A stretch of 64,000 nucleotides of DNA from Cannabis sativa (GCF_029168945.1 NC_083601.1:33965660-34029659), one strand, 5' to 3'. Shown: positions 1-11,745, counted from the first letter of the stretch. Notes: generated from the letters alone by a model not told the origin. Numbers and translations: made by a program.

Positions 1-1346
1 GAAATTCCGAATAATTTACAATATAGAAAATTATGTTCAAACAGTTTATTTTACACGCGTATAAAATAAAATAGTCACGCGTGCAATATACTGTTTGAAC
101 GTAGTTTTCGGCGTGTTAAACTTTTTCAAATTTCTTAAAATTTTGCAGGATGTCTTAAATAACTATAACGTACATGACCATGAGAAAAAATTTGACTAAA
201 AAATTATTTCAGGTGTTAAAACAGATAAGGGTGCATCGATGTATCCATTTTTTTGTGTATATTTATGTTGTACTCTTATTATTATTTTATTAGATTTTTG
301 TTATTTGTATATTGTTTTAATGTTATTTTCTTATTAATTTCATATATTTTTTTTTTTGTATATTTATAGAATACCATAGAAATATATAAAAAAAAAAAAC
401 TTTGAGCATAAAAATGTAAAAAAATTTACAAAAAATATTATTTTATGTAATTATTCCTTAATTCTTGGAATATTTTTATAATACCAACAACTTAAAACAA
501 TTATAAGAATATGATTGTACAAAATTTTGAATATTTTTACTGTTTAGAACCATAAAATTATCTATTACGGTTGTACAAATTTTAAATATTTTTCTTGTTA
601 AATACAAGTGAAATAACAGTTGGAAAGATTTTATAATAGAGCTCTTTCTAATTTAATTCTTGGAATATTTTAACGACTAAATCCTTCCAACTATCATTTC
701 ACTTGTACTTAACCATCTAAATTTAAATTCTTGTAATATAACTCTTCAAACTACTAAAACGTTAAATATTATCTATTACCAGCAAATATTACATGAATAC
801 TCTTATACACGAAGGAAAGACGATATTACATTACAAAATCCAAAGCCAAAACTCATTAGATCATATTATATTATATTAAATTGAATTATATAACATGTTT
901 ATATAATACTATCTTAAACTTTAATGTTTTAATGTTAATACCAATGTATAGTTTTACATAAAATACAATTTAATATAATATTGTCCAATACAATACGGTA
1001 TAATACGGCATACCAAACGAACTCTAAGAGAATTTTGATGAGTATTTTTACAAAGGTGAAGAGCAGAACACAGATTCAATTCAAATTGACTCAATAGAAC
1101 AAACATGATTTGTCATATGACAGAATATGCATGTAAATGCAAAATCAGCTTTCTTTGTCAGAATTTTTGTTGGGATTTTCAGTTTCACATGACTGATATT
1201 AAGAACTCAAAACATAGAACAGATAAGAAAAGAAGAAACAAATGAATATCCAAAGCATTAATTTCTAAAGAGAAAAAAAAAGTTGAACATAAGTGTCTGT
1301 GAATTCCATGACATTTCCACGAAAAGAGAAGGTAACGGTAACAATT
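1..1346. other. AT-rich RPN6 downstream flank with hairpin and repeat remnants
   Basis: No gene is seen. Positions 35-100 form a hairpin: GTTCAAACAG at 35-44 is the reverse complement of 91-100, and both arms carry CACGCG. The left edge cuts the repeat it belongs to; related AT-rich sequence occurs near 42.9 kb and 54.7 kb. Positions 290-620 belong to a dispersed repeat that recurs at 5880-6390 and, inverted, at 23041-23838. Positions 1029-1096 resemble the 3' end and flank of the EF-hand gene at 7480-7541. The RPN6 3' UTR should lie at the right end of this stretch. Confidence 0.5.
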
Positions 1347-2615
1347 TCAAGCCATTATCTTGGCCGATCTCACGTAGAGACTATCGACCACCTTGCCAAT
1401 GTTGGTTAATGTTTCCAACGTGGCCGGGTATATGGCATCAGTCTTGCCATCTTCAAAAATTACTAGGCACCCAGCACCTTGGTCCAAAGTCCCTGCAAAT
1501 TTTTTGTCCAAAATCATTTGAGATAACTTCTTCTCTACGTGATCAATCGGAAGTTCAATCAACTCAGCGATATGCCCAATCTCAACTCGCGAGAACGGCT
1601 CTATCAGCCTGCACAAATTCTGCTCCAAGAGGGTGTCGTAAAGCGATGAAAGGTGTCGATGAACAATGGGATCTTCTGATAACTGACCCTTGAAATCCCC
1701 AAGGGCAGTCTCAAAAAGCTTCAAAGAGCGTTTTGAGTAGGCTTCGGCCACTGCTTTCATGGCATCCAACTCAGGCCCAACATACTGCAAACCTGCTTTT
1801 GATGATATTACTCCTGTAACATCATCAGCCTGGTTCACCATGATTTTACATAGAAGCATATACTTAAGGCTATACACAGCCCTACTATCTTCTAAAGCAT
1901 TAAATGCTTCGAAAGCTTCAAAGAAGTAACTGTACGCTGTTTTGTAGTCCTTCTCCTCGGCGTGCAGGATTCCACTCTGCAAATCAATAGTTCCCTGCTG
2001 AGCTGGGGGAACATATATGGCATTAGCTGCTGTTCTAGCAGCTGTGAGGGCAGCTTTCGCCTTAGGAAGATTCCTAAGGGAGAAATGGAGCTTACTCTCC
2101 AATAAATCTATGTCAACAAGCAAAAGCTTGTCATCCAATCTTCTAACTTCCTTCACCAAACCCGAAAGAAGGTTTAGGGCCTCTGAGTACTCCTTGCTCT
2201 CCATCAAAAGAGCTGCAAGCCTGGCCTCCACTCGCTGTCGAAGAAAAGTCCTTTTCTCGTCACGAGTCCACTGGACCATTTCTTTGCAGAGAGAAATCTG
2301 AAGCACTGCTGTGCCTGGTATCTTGGCCACTGTATCAATGATTCCGCGAACAATTTTCGCAGTTTTGGCCTTGGGAATCAAGTTAAAGAAAGGCCTCAGT
2401 TGAGTTAGAAGGTTTCTGAGGTCCTCAGCCCGGTTTTCTTGCCTGAGAAGATCTGAAAGATTTGTGATTGCCTGTTCCTTTATCCGCAGAGCATCAGAAG
2501 ATGATGATGGGTTTTCAAGAATTTTATAGAGAATAGAGATGGCTTCAGATGGAGCCTTGGCTTCTAAAGCCTGAGCAATCGAATCGGCAGTGGCTGGAAG
2601 ATATGATGAAGCCAT
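1347..2615 (-). CDS. RPN6: 26S proteasome regulatory lid subunit RPN6 (PSMD11/S9-type)
   Basis: A single uninterrupted 422-residue coding exon, full length for plant RPN6. The product is a non-ATPase subunit of the 19S lid; in the family it clamps the lid to the base and the 20S core in nucleus and cytosol. The N-terminal two thirds is alpha-helical, TPR-like repeat sequence (for example LLMESKEYSEALNLL). The C-terminal third is a PCI domain, with RVEIGHIAELIELP and the winged-helix stretch ending FAGTLDQGAGCLVIFED. It ends in a short helix, VVDSLYVRSAKIMA. The ATG follows a 5' UTR intron, and there is no in-frame ATG between the acceptor and this start. No damage is seen. The gene is the source of the promoter module copied at 34.2 kb and 59.2 kb. 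Family assignment is secure; expression is inferred. Confidence 0.96.
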   Translation of the reverse strand: MASSYLPATADSIAQALEAKAPSEAISILYKILENPSSSSDALRIKEQAITNLSDLLRQENRAEDLRNLLTQLRPFFNLIPKAKTAKIVRGIIDTVAKIPGTAVLQISLCKEMVQWTRDEKRTFLRQRVEARLAALLMESKEYSEALNLLSGLVKEVRRLDDKLLLVDIDLLESKLHFSLRNLPKAKAALTAARTAANAIYVPPAQQGTIDLQSGILHAEEKDYKTAYSYFFEAFEAFNALEDSRAVYSLKYMLLCKIMVNQADDVTGVISSKAGLQYVGPELDAMKAVAEAYSKRSLKLFETALGDFKGQLSEDPIVHRHLSSLYDTLLEQNLCRLIEPFSRVEIGHIAELIELPIDHVEKKLSQMILDKKFAGTLDQGAGCLVIFEDGKTDAIYPATLETLTNIGKVVDSLYVRSAKIMA

Positions 2616-2640
2616 TGCTACTGCTTTGAATTCACTTGAA

Positions 2641-2981
2641 CTGCGATGATAAAGAGATAACGTACAAAATAATTGAAATTAACAAAACTATAATGATTAG
2701 AAAATAGATCGAAGAAATTTTGGAGTAATTGGAGTAACATAACTCTATTTTAATATTTTAGCTAGAAACAATATTTGTAGTTAAAACAATTCCAATTCAA
2801 ATTGCCTAGCTTAGCTACAAACACTTCATCATCAACACCAATACATATATGCATAATATTTATAATCATCCCAAACGTATAAAGATATGGTAAGAACAAT
2901 ACAAATAGCATGGAAATGGGATCGATTCACAAATCAAAATCAGAAAATTATGAAAGTTTGGATAGTGAGTGAAGTAAGTAC
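2641..2981 (-). other. RPN6: RPN6 5' UTR intron
   Basis: On the minus strand the leader exon ends TTCAG at 2982, followed by GTACTT. The acceptor TCGCAG ends at 2641, 25 nt before the ATG. The 341-bp intron is AT-rich. Its donor and most of its body are repeated at 34409-34746 and 58780-59018, and this conservation is what defines the copied module. Confidence 0.75.
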
Positions 2982-3225
2982 CTGAAGTAATTGTGTTAAC
3001 CGGCAATTGATTGAAACGGAATTCCTACTCTCCTCCGATCTCCGATCAGAACGAGGTTGGTGATATTTCTAGGGTTTACAGAGAGAATCGAAGAAAAGCC
3101 AGAGAGAGATTGAGTAAGGGAGAGAGCAAAGAACAATGTGACTAAGTAACTGTGCTTGGGCTTGGGCTTGGGTTTGGGCTTTGGCGTGGGCTTCTTACAG
3201 TGGGCTAATATAGAGTTTAAAGGGG
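2982..3225 (-). promoter_or_regulatory. RPN6: RPN6 promoter and non-coding first exon (GCCCA cluster plus telo-box)
   Basis: Read on the minus strand, a run of GCCCA/AGCCCAAG (site II type, bound by TCP factors in plants) lies at about 3155-3207. A telo-box, AAACCCTA, lies near 3071-3078, and a CT-rich leader follows. This combination is typical of plant housekeeping promoters for translation and proteasome genes. No TATA box is evident. The same order of motifs recurs at 34190-34408 (plus) and 59019-59225 (minus). The transcription start is not determined. Confidence 0.7.
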
Positions 3226-3295
3226 GAAGTTGAGGAGTACCCTTTTTTGTATTAGTTAACCAAAAATACCTCTCCACATTAGATTTGATTGAAAT

Positions 3296-3710
3296 GGGAA
3301 ATTTTATTTACACCCCAAAATTTTCTAAAGGCACCCCATTTTAATAATTTTTATTTTATATAAAATTTATATCTTTAATTGTACTAAATTTTTTTAACCT
3401 TTTTTTTTTCAATTCATATTCTTAAAAAATATACCTATCAAACAAAAATAAATTATATTTTAAATATTATGAGAAAAAAATTAAAATAAAAAATTATATA
3501 AAATTTTCTTAGAAAAAAAAAAAATATATACATGAGTTAGAAAAAATTATGAAAATAAAATCAAAATAAGTATTGAAATTAACATAAAATAATGTGAGAA
3601 AAAAATTTTAAAAAAATATTAAGAGTAATTTTTAAAAATTATTTAAGTTTATATTTTTTTTTAATAATAGGGTGTACTTATCATTTTGTGGGGTGTAAAT
3701 AGAACTCCCC
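3296..3710. mobile_element. Mutator-type MITE with 9-bp target duplication
   Basis: The ends are inverted: GGGAAATTTTATTTACACCCC on the left and, read inward from the right, GGGGAGTTCTATTTACACCCC. Perfect 9-bp direct repeats GATTGAAAT flank it at 3287-3295 and 3711-3719. GGG termini plus a 9-bp duplication are Mutator hallmarks. The 415-bp interior is AT-rich and non-coding, so it needs a transposase in trans. It sits about 70-100 bp upstream of the RPN6 GCCCA cluster and is absent from the two RPN6 promoter copies. Confidence 0.88.
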
Positions 3711-3719
3711 GATTGAAAT

Positions 3720-5240
3720 ATACCCAGTTTTACAAGTGCATTACCTAATATGCCCTTCACACAAATCACATCCATAGCCATTAACATCCCAACGGAACTC
3801 TAGATTCTGCCATCTCTTGCCCTCCCAACGTACCCACCATTGCCAGCATCCCTCTGCCTCCTCCGCCAGGCCATCAACACTACACATCGATAATAACAAC
3901 CACATCAACGCTACACATCGACAATCACAGCCGCCAGCATCCCTCTGCCTCCTCCTTCTATTTGAATGTATGTAACTTTGTCTTTAGCTTTCCTTTTCAA
4001 AATTTGTATTAGTTTCTCTCTTTAGTTCTAGTTTCTCCACTCTCCAATTTTTTTTTTGTTTGTTTGTATTGCCTTTGTACATATTTATATATACTACATA
4101 AATTTGTGTGTTTATTAGGATCATTATATAACAATATAATGCCTTCTAAATATTTGTTTGTTGAAATAACTCATAGAAAGTTCTCTTCTTTCTTCATAAC
4201 TCCACACCAGTTTTTCAATGGCATAATATGCAGTTAATGATCTAACTCGTCTAGCTAGTTATTGTGAAAATAATAATGGGAAATCCATAAGAATAATAAT
4301 GGGAAATCCATAAGAATAAGACTTTTTGTGTGAATGTGAGTGTGTGTTTTGAATATAAGACTATGACAAAAACGATATAGTTGGGGAATACATGATCTGT
4401 GTGCACGCCTAATACATCCATATAAAATTATTTTCATGGATTCATGAAAATTATAGAAAAAAAATGATTGCAAAGCCTACGAAGATAGCAGTGAAGCTCG
4501 TGGAGCCTCCTATAGGCAGATATGCCTGTGAAGCTTTTAGAGAAAATTAAGAAGAATATCACATTAGAACATAAATAGAGATTGTGAATGGAAGGGGTAT
4601 AATGGGAATAAAAACTGAAAAAGAAGGTATAAGTGAGAAAATTTAAAACTAAAGGTAAAAACAAGAGAGTCTAACTTAAAAAGGGTACAGGATTTAATTT
4701 CCTCGAGTTTAAATCTGATTTGATTTGGGATAAGTTGAAGAATACATTTTTTTTTTTATCTATTAATCAAAAATACTATCATATTATATTTCATTAAAAT
4801 CTATCTACTTTTGTGAGTGAGTTGTCTAATATACTCACCCCTCCATTTAAGTGTAGCACATGATTTATATTAATTTAAGGAATATAATAGGAACATCATA
4901 TATAAAAGTGGGTATATCTCAATAAATATAGAAATGAGAGTGAAAATTAAAATAGATAAAGTAAAATGGGTATACAATACAATTTTCTCACTTTTAATTT
5001 TGGGATGATTTCAAAAAAAAAAAAAACGAAAAATAACCAAAAACAAATTACAAAAATACGGTCTGTACGGAATTTTCAATATCTTAGATTTTTTGAAACA
5101 AATATTTTATATTTTATTTACATAAACTACAATTTTTTTATATTATATTCTTGTTATTTTGTTATGGGAAATTTAATTTTCTATGCATTTTTTATACCTA
5201 AATTTGTTCCCCAAACTAATAGGTATAACTATTGAAAAAA
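3720..5240. other. Intergenic DNA with short direct repeats
   Basis: No intact gene. GCCAGCATCCCTCTGCCTCC occurs twice (about 3841 and 3940), each near CTACACATCGA. A 24-bp unit around ATGGGAAATCCATAAG is tandemly doubled at 4268-4316. A short open stretch near 4463-4545 looks coding-like (KPTKIAVKLVEPPIGRYACE), but I do not recognise it and it stops at once. Positions 4990-5160 recur at 59515-59660, which is also upstream of an RPN6 promoter copy. Confidence 0.45.
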
Positions 5241-5855
5241 TGGGTACACTTTTCCCTAAACCCTAAAATACCCCTCCCATTTTTCTTAACCTCTCTCTCT
5301 CTCTCTTCCTCCTTTCTCTCTCAAAATAAACCCAAAACCCACAAAGCCTCCACGCCGAGCCACCTCCTCCACCGCACAAAACCCACGCCGATCCACCTCC
5401 TCCACCGCACAAAACCCACGCCGATCCACCTCCTCCACCGCACCGCTCGACCGCCGCAACCACCGCACCGCTCGACGCCGTGACCACCATGAAAACAGAC
5501 CAAAACAAAAACCCACGCGCGATCGGCCACCTCCTCCACCACGAACCCATGTCTATCGAACCACCGGGTCCGATGCAGTCCGATTCAGACCGATGCTCCA
5601 TGTGAATGGGTTGGGGAAGACGAAGACCCGATGGGTCCGATGGGGACCCACCCGATGGGGTCCGATGGCACCCGATGCTGAGTCTGATGGGGTTGGGTCC
5701 GATGCTTGTGTTGAGTGATTTTTCAAAAAAATTGTGTTGGGTACGATGCTTGTGGAGTCAGATTTGAATGAGGAGGTACTGTGGGAATTGAGTAAATATT
5801 GTCCTATTTTACCAATATAGGCTATTTTAGGTTTAAGGAAAAAATTTCCCCTTAA
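5241..5855. repeat. GC-rich minisatellite block with possible Mutator-like ends
   Basis: A GC-rich island in AT-rich DNA. About three tandem units of roughly 34-36 bp (CCACCTCCTCCACCGCACAA with ACCCACGCCGAT) lie at 5355-5450, followed by repeated GATGGGGTCCGATG words at 5620-5715. Open frames through it encode only the repeat (for example TPIHLLHRTKP) and look incidental. The flanks are partly inverted: TTTTCCCTAAACCCTAAAATA on the left and TTTTTCCTTAAACCTAAAATA read inward from the right. I found no matching target duplication. It could be a Pack-MULE carrying a captured gene fragment or a local expansion. Confidence 0.45.
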
Positions 5856-5879
5856 TGTAAGGATAAAAAATCAAATTTT

Positions 5880-6660
5880 CCTTTGTAATTGATTTTTAGT
5901 TATGTGTCAATTATTTTTTATATTATTTTGTGTTATTCTTATGTGTTTTTTTTTTCTTGTATTTTTATAAAATACCATAAAATATTTAAAAAAAAAAACT
6001 TTGAACATAAAAATGTAAATTATTTTACAAAAATTAGTGTTGTATGTAATTATCCCTTTAATTTTTGAGATATTTTCATAAATACCTAGCAAAATTAAAA
6101 CAATTACAAAAATGAGGTTTATTGAATTTTGAATATTTTTAAAATTTATTATGTTTTTATTTACAAAGTATGAACTAATAATGTTCTCGTTCTCATGTTG
6201 TTTTAATATTGTAATTTTGTTATTTTCTTAAAGATTTCAAATAGTTTAAAGTATTAAAAATAAAGTTTATGATATTTTAATTTATTGTACATGTTAAAAA
6301 AAAATTCAAAGACAATAAACTATTCTTAATCTTTTAAAATTTTATTGTGATGATGTTTTAACATAACAAACATATTAAATGAAAAGAAATATTTCAACAC
6401 TTTCTTAATAAAGAAATTGTTATAGAAGATTCTAATCAGTGCACTCAGAATAATTTTACGGTTTATAAGTTTTTATTTACACAACTACGAACTATTTATA
6501 TTTTCATATTATTTTTGTGTTGTAATCTTGTTACTTTTTTTTAAAAAAAAAATAAAAATTGAAAAGTTTATAGTATCGAAAGTAAAGTTCCTAATATTTT
6601 AATTTATCGTGTGTATTAAAAAAAATTCAAATTTATTTTCAACATCTAAATTTTCTAGAA
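5880..6660. repeat. Dispersed AT-rich repeat, internally duplicated
   Basis: Positions 5880-6390 match 290-620 and, in inverted orientation, 23041-23838. Shared words include ACTTTGAACATAAAAATGTAAA and AATTAAAACAATTACAAAAATG. Within it, about 6160-6330 is repeated in diverged form at 6465-6640. There is no coding content. This is probably the remnant of a non-autonomous transposon. Confidence 0.55.
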
Positions 6661-7353
6661 TTTTTTAAAAATTTCCAAAATTAATATTATAATTATAATA
6701 AGCACCATCATAAAAAATTTAAGAAAAAATATTCTGACATATATTTTCAAATACATAAATTAAGATAACTATTATAAATATAATTAAAGTTTTGGAATAA
6801 AAAATTATAATTGGTGATTATCAATAATGTACTATTTATTTATTTGGTGCAGTTTATAACAGCAACTGGTATTTTTTCCAAAAACTAAAAAGCTGCAATT
6901 GTAATACAATGAAAAATTAAAATATGGTTGTGACTTTTGAGTTTAATTTTCATTTTTTATCTTGAACAATATAATACAAGACTAAATATTATTTTGGATT
7001 TGTAAAAGTTACTTAGAGACTTTTTTTTTGGTTAAATAATAAAATAAATTATGTATTTTTTAAAATAGTATAATAGAACCTTGAGCTCAATTTACAATAT
7101 TTTTTTTAATATAAATAATTTAAACAATTCTTAATACGAAAAAAATATAATAAATATAACTAATTTTGTTATAACACGTCTAAATCAGGTTATTATTGAA
7201 TTTTGTTTTGATAAAAAAAATCAATTCAAGATCTTATTTGTACCATTTTATAAAATATAAAATTTATTTTATCATCTAACAAAATAAAAAATTTAATTAG
7301 TAATTTTTACAAACCACATAATTCAAAATAATATTTACCCATAATACTAAAAA

Positions 7354-7384
<31 letters not shown>

Positions 7385-7524
7385 GCGCAAATGTACGTTA
7401 CAATAGAGAAAACAAGAGAAAATCTAACAAATGTACATTACATTACAAGCCCAAAGCCAAAACTCAAAAACTCGTAAAAAGAATTTCATGAAAGTAATTT
7501 TACAAAGGATCACACAGATTCAAC
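6661..7524. other. AT-rich DNA downstream of the EF-hand gene
   Basis: No gene is seen. It holds a long A-run near 7349-7384. Near 7420-7530 is a stretch resembling the RPN6 3' flank (CCAAAGCCAAAACTCA, ATTTTACAAAGG, CACAGATTCAA). The 3' UTR of the EF-hand gene should be here. Confidence 0.4.
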
Positions 7525-10280
7525 TCAATATGACACAAGAAATGGAATGATCATGCACATGAACTCGTCGTAATTAAGAGTTGCCGATCCAGAATACTGC
7601 TTATCCTTCTCTTTAAATTTTTCGGTCAGACCCTGAAATTCAACAAAAACACGAAATTACAAAGCTATGATTATGTTGAACAAGTGTTGTTTGACTTCTT
7701 AAAGAGTAATTAGAAGAGTGTCTTACCTTGACAATCATTCCACATCTGTAAATCAACATATCACAATGTTAGAAATGAGAATATTGAAAAATTTAATTCA
7801 ACATATATGTCAATTAATCGAAAGAGTACTTACTCGACGAAACTATCAAAATCAAGCTCAACTCTTCGTCCACTTCCATTGTTATACTTGGAAATCAGAA
7901 GTTGAAGAACAGAAGCCGGGACTGCGTAGCCTAAACCAAAAAGAGCGTCTCTTAGCTCCGTCAGATCAATTTTCCCACTTCTATCTCTATCGTATTGCTG
8001 AAATATGCCCTGTGAATCACAGCTTAACAATTTTAGAGTTGTGCTAAGCAAAAGACAATAAGAGGTACAAGTTCATTGACACAAATAGTTCATTGGAGAA
8101 AATTGAGTTATCTTCGTTCGGATGATATGTTTGAAAGAATTAATGTTGGACTTGTTGGATCCTTATCAATTCATGCAAGGATTGGTCCTTGGGGATCTCT
8201 AAAAAGTCCGTTTTATGAAATCTCTGAGAGATCTAAAAGAATTAATCCATTTATAATCCTCAGCAAGTTGGATTAATGGATCGTCTAATTAGAAAAAAGC
8301 AAAGAAAACGAAGCATGTTCAAAAGTTACTTTTTGAAGAAAAAAAAGAAAATAGATTTTAACTCGATTGGTGAAATAGATTTAACTCTCTCCAAAAAAAA
8401 CGCATATATTTTTTTAGTAAAATCAGAACCGAAGTTCTTCGGGGAATAACAAGAGATGTGTCCTTTACAAGACAAGTAAAATTTGTGAATTTCAACTACA
8501 GCAAACCGAGGACGAGCAACAACACGAGTACGAGTTATATAAGTTTCGCAACATATCAGTTTGTTTGATTTCTTAATTAGAAAACTTAAAAAGCCCTACT
8601 CATATGAAAAGCTATAAACTAATATGAAGACACAAACAAAACCAGAGAAAAAGAATGTTAAGTTAGGTACTTACGCGCCATTGACCAAGACAAGTCCACA
8701 TTGATGAAAACTCTTTTGGACCTGAAATAACACAACATATATATAGGTACCATTAATATTTATTACCATTATAGTCAAAGCCAACTTAAACAATAATTAG
8801 AACAGTCAACAACAATCGGTTATCATCATTATCAAAAAAAAAAAAACACAGAAGCCAATATTGGATATTCAATAAAGGAGACCCTCTTTACAGAATTATA
8901 CAAAAAGACCAAAATTCACACACAGCAACATAATCCAACTTGCAAAGTTGGAATAAGACTAATTAAGAAGGTTAATTTGGATTATATGTACCAAATCGTG
9001 ACTTCGAATTTATTGTCATTGAAAATTCGGTTGGATGCAAAGAACTTCCTTCTAACTCTATTTGATTTTAGTAACGGGCGCTTGATGTGGACGGAAATTT
9101 AGTAAGCACAATTTATGTTAAAGTTTAAGGGATCCGATTTGGTATATGAATAATTTTAGTAAACTTGAACATAATTGAATAGAAGTCTTTAAATCTAACA
9201 ATCTTAATAGTTCAGATAAATTTTATTAACCTAAAATGTATGAGAGCATAATTTTATACATATTAAACTTCAGCCTATTATTTTTTTAACTTGTATTAAA
9301 TTATGCCTTTGAATTTTTCAAGTCTAAAAATCCCCTAGAACTAACGGCTAAAAGATTGTTTATGAACTTTAAGATGTACTAAATTATGTTAATACCTTGT
9401 ACCAAATCGTGTACTCAAACTTTAAACTTTTTAGGCCGTTGAAAAATTCTCTGAAATCTATTGAGGTTGCTAAATTCAAAATATATGTTCAAGTTTACTA
9501 AGGGACAACTAATGTAGCTATTGTTTACGTACCAAATTAAGTTACCCAACTTTGATATTAACAAAATTATATTTTCCGAACTTAAACTTTTGTACTTTAA
9601 AGGCACGATTTAGTATACCTCAAAATTACAGGCCAAAAAATCTTAATTAGCCTAATATTAATATCCAAATTGGTCCCAACAATAGGTCATCATCATCATC
9701 ATAAAAAGAAAAAGAACCCCAAAAGATTCAATAAAGGAAACCCTTTTTACAGAAATATCCTAATAATTAATAAATGAAAATGAAAGGAGAGTAAATGAAA
9801 TTAGAAAAAGAGAAAAACTTTACCAATTCTGAGAGAATCATGGGTATTCTTGAAGAGAAACATGAGCAAACGAATCGTTCTAAGGCTAAACCTTTGGTAC
9901 CCAGAAGAAAGTGCTTGCTGCAACTCATTTTCATCGATGAATCCACTTCGATCTCTATCCACTAATTCAAAGCTCCTAATCACATCAGGACTCGTCCCTT
10001 GTGGGAATTTCCCATATGAATTATAGCCGTATGAAGAATTGGGTTGATGGGCATGGAATTGGGGATAAGAAGAAGAAGGAGGATGAGGGGTAGAATTGTA
10101 GTAATTTTGTGATTCGTTGGGGAGAGAATTGGGTTGATGGGCATGAAATTGGGGATAAGAAGATGAAGAAGAAGGAGGATGAGGGGTAGAATTGTAACTT
10201 TGTGAGTCGTCGGGGACAGGAGGAGCGGAAGGAGTGTATGATGATGATTGAGAATCGAATCTTTGGAAAGATGAAGCCAT
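7525..10280 (-). CDS. Penta-EF-hand calcium-binding protein (PDCD6/ALG-2-like, plant CML48-50 type)
   Basis: Five coding exons: 10280-9824, 8721-8675, 8009-7834, 7745-7727 and 7632-7525. All introns are GT-AG and in phase, giving 268 residues. The N-terminus (1-90) is a Pro/Ser/Tyr/Gln-rich low-complexity arm with a doubled NSTPHPPSS...[11 protein letters not shown] unit, as is usual for this family. EF-hand loop 1 is D108[11 protein letters not shown]. Loop 2 is D175[11 protein letters not shown], reached through the 47-nt exon. The tail [10 protein letters not shown]...[12 protein letters not shown] is the dimerising penta-EF end. The family senses calcium and binds partners at membranes, probably in the cytosol. 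Exon 4 is only 19 nt. Paralogue identity within CML48-50 is not settled. Confidence 0.92.
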
Positions 10281-11745
10281 TTTAATGGAGGAGTTGGAAA
10301 ATTCAGATGATTAATTTTGTATAAAGATCAAAACTTTATATCATATATATATGAGATTGAGATTGCTTAGTGTGCGAGTTTATTAATTTACGCGGCTATT
10401 TCAATTATCATTATCATCTTCTTCTTGAATGTTACTTCTTCCTTCCACTTTCTATTTTATAATGTATATTTTATGGAGAAATTTTATTAATATTTAATAA
10501 AACCCTAATAATAAAAAGTAATATTAAATTAATTTTTTATAAGAGTTTTTTTTTTTTTTTGGCTAAACTAGAAAAATCCTCCTAACTATTAAACTGCTTG
10601 TAAATTGGAAATATTATCCATTTTTTTTATAATTAATTAACAACATAGACAGCTTATGTGTACATTTTTGTACATGTGTCAAATTTATATTGACACACCT
10701 AATATTATTATTTTAAAAAATTATTTCAAAATTTATAATAATTTTTATTTTGTTTAAATATTTATTTTTATATTTTATAACTTTATTTAATTTTAAAATG
10801 AATTTTGAAAATAATTTTTAAATAATAATATTATGTGTACTAATATAAACATGTTATATATACAAAAATGTATACATAAGCCGTCCATAGTAACAGTTAA
10901 CATAATAATACCTTAAATTTGCTATTAATTTAGTAGTTTGAAAGGTTGTACCGCCAAAATTTGAACTTTAAAAGTTAAATGCAAGTGAAACAATAATTTA
11001 GAGAGTTTAGCCGCAAAAAAACTCTTTTTTATTTTTATTTTGTTGTAATTGTACCTTTAAGTGCTAATTAAATTTGTTAAATGTAAAATTACATATAAGT
11101 AGGTTTTTGATCAGTTTATACTACACGTTTTTTTAATTTAATGTAAATATCGAGCTGCAAAATTTTAAGTGTAACTCATCCAATTAAAAAAAAATATAAC
11201 TCGACCGTCATTGACCTAAGTGATTTTTTTAGTTTCAAAATAAATAAAATTTCCACCCATAAAATATTAAAGAGAGAAAGTGTGAGAGGTCATTGGGTTT
11301 TTTTTTTTATAATTATATTATATAATATTATTTATGTTATAATAAAAGTTAAATATTAAAAAATACAAAACTGAAAATGGTATTTTTTTTTTTGTAAAAC
11401 AATGGTATTTGTCGGGTTAATTCAATTAAATCGAGTTTATTAGGTGAGTTGTACTTATTTTTAATTTGCTCAATTCATAAATTGGACTGTTTATAATTTG
11501 GTCAATTTTTTCGGTTTATGTTTTTTATTGATGTTTTTAATTTAGTTTTGTTGGGTTATTCAAATTGGTTGGTTTATGAAAATTTTTGTACAATCCTAAT
11601 TAAAAGTCAACTCAAAAACTCGTAGTCGTAGTGATATATTATTGGACTACGTATTAAAAAAAATAATGTCAATTTTACTTTTTTTCTTTTAAGAAAATCA
11701 TTTTAAAATTTTACACATCATTGATCTACGATTTTTAAAAAAGAT
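10281..11745. other. EF-hand gene promoter side and a MITE-like element
   Basis: About 10281-10500 should hold the promoter and leader; a CATATATATATG stretch lies near 10343. Positions 10525-11030 look like a MITE. The left end reads AAGAGTTTTTTTT...GGCTAAACT; the right end read inward is AAGAGTTTTTTTGCGGCTAAACT. The interior has paired TACATTTTTGTACA and GTGTC words. The same GGCTAAAC terminus appears at 59653. No clear target duplication is seen. From 11030 to 11745 there is only AT-rich sequence. Confidence 0.45.

Noticed and set aside
1283..1693. 136-residue open frame on the plus strand
   Set aside because: It is the antisense shadow of the RPN6 coding exon, with no domain of its own.
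3157..3207. Telomere-like repeat in the RPN6 promoter
   Set aside because: The unit is GGGCTT, not TTTAGGG; it is a GCCCA promoter cluster. Only the single AAACCCTA nearby is a telo-box.
5232..5601. Repeat-rich open frames on both strands in the minisatellite
   Set aside because: Open in several frames because the unit length and GC content avoid stops; no domain and no gene context.
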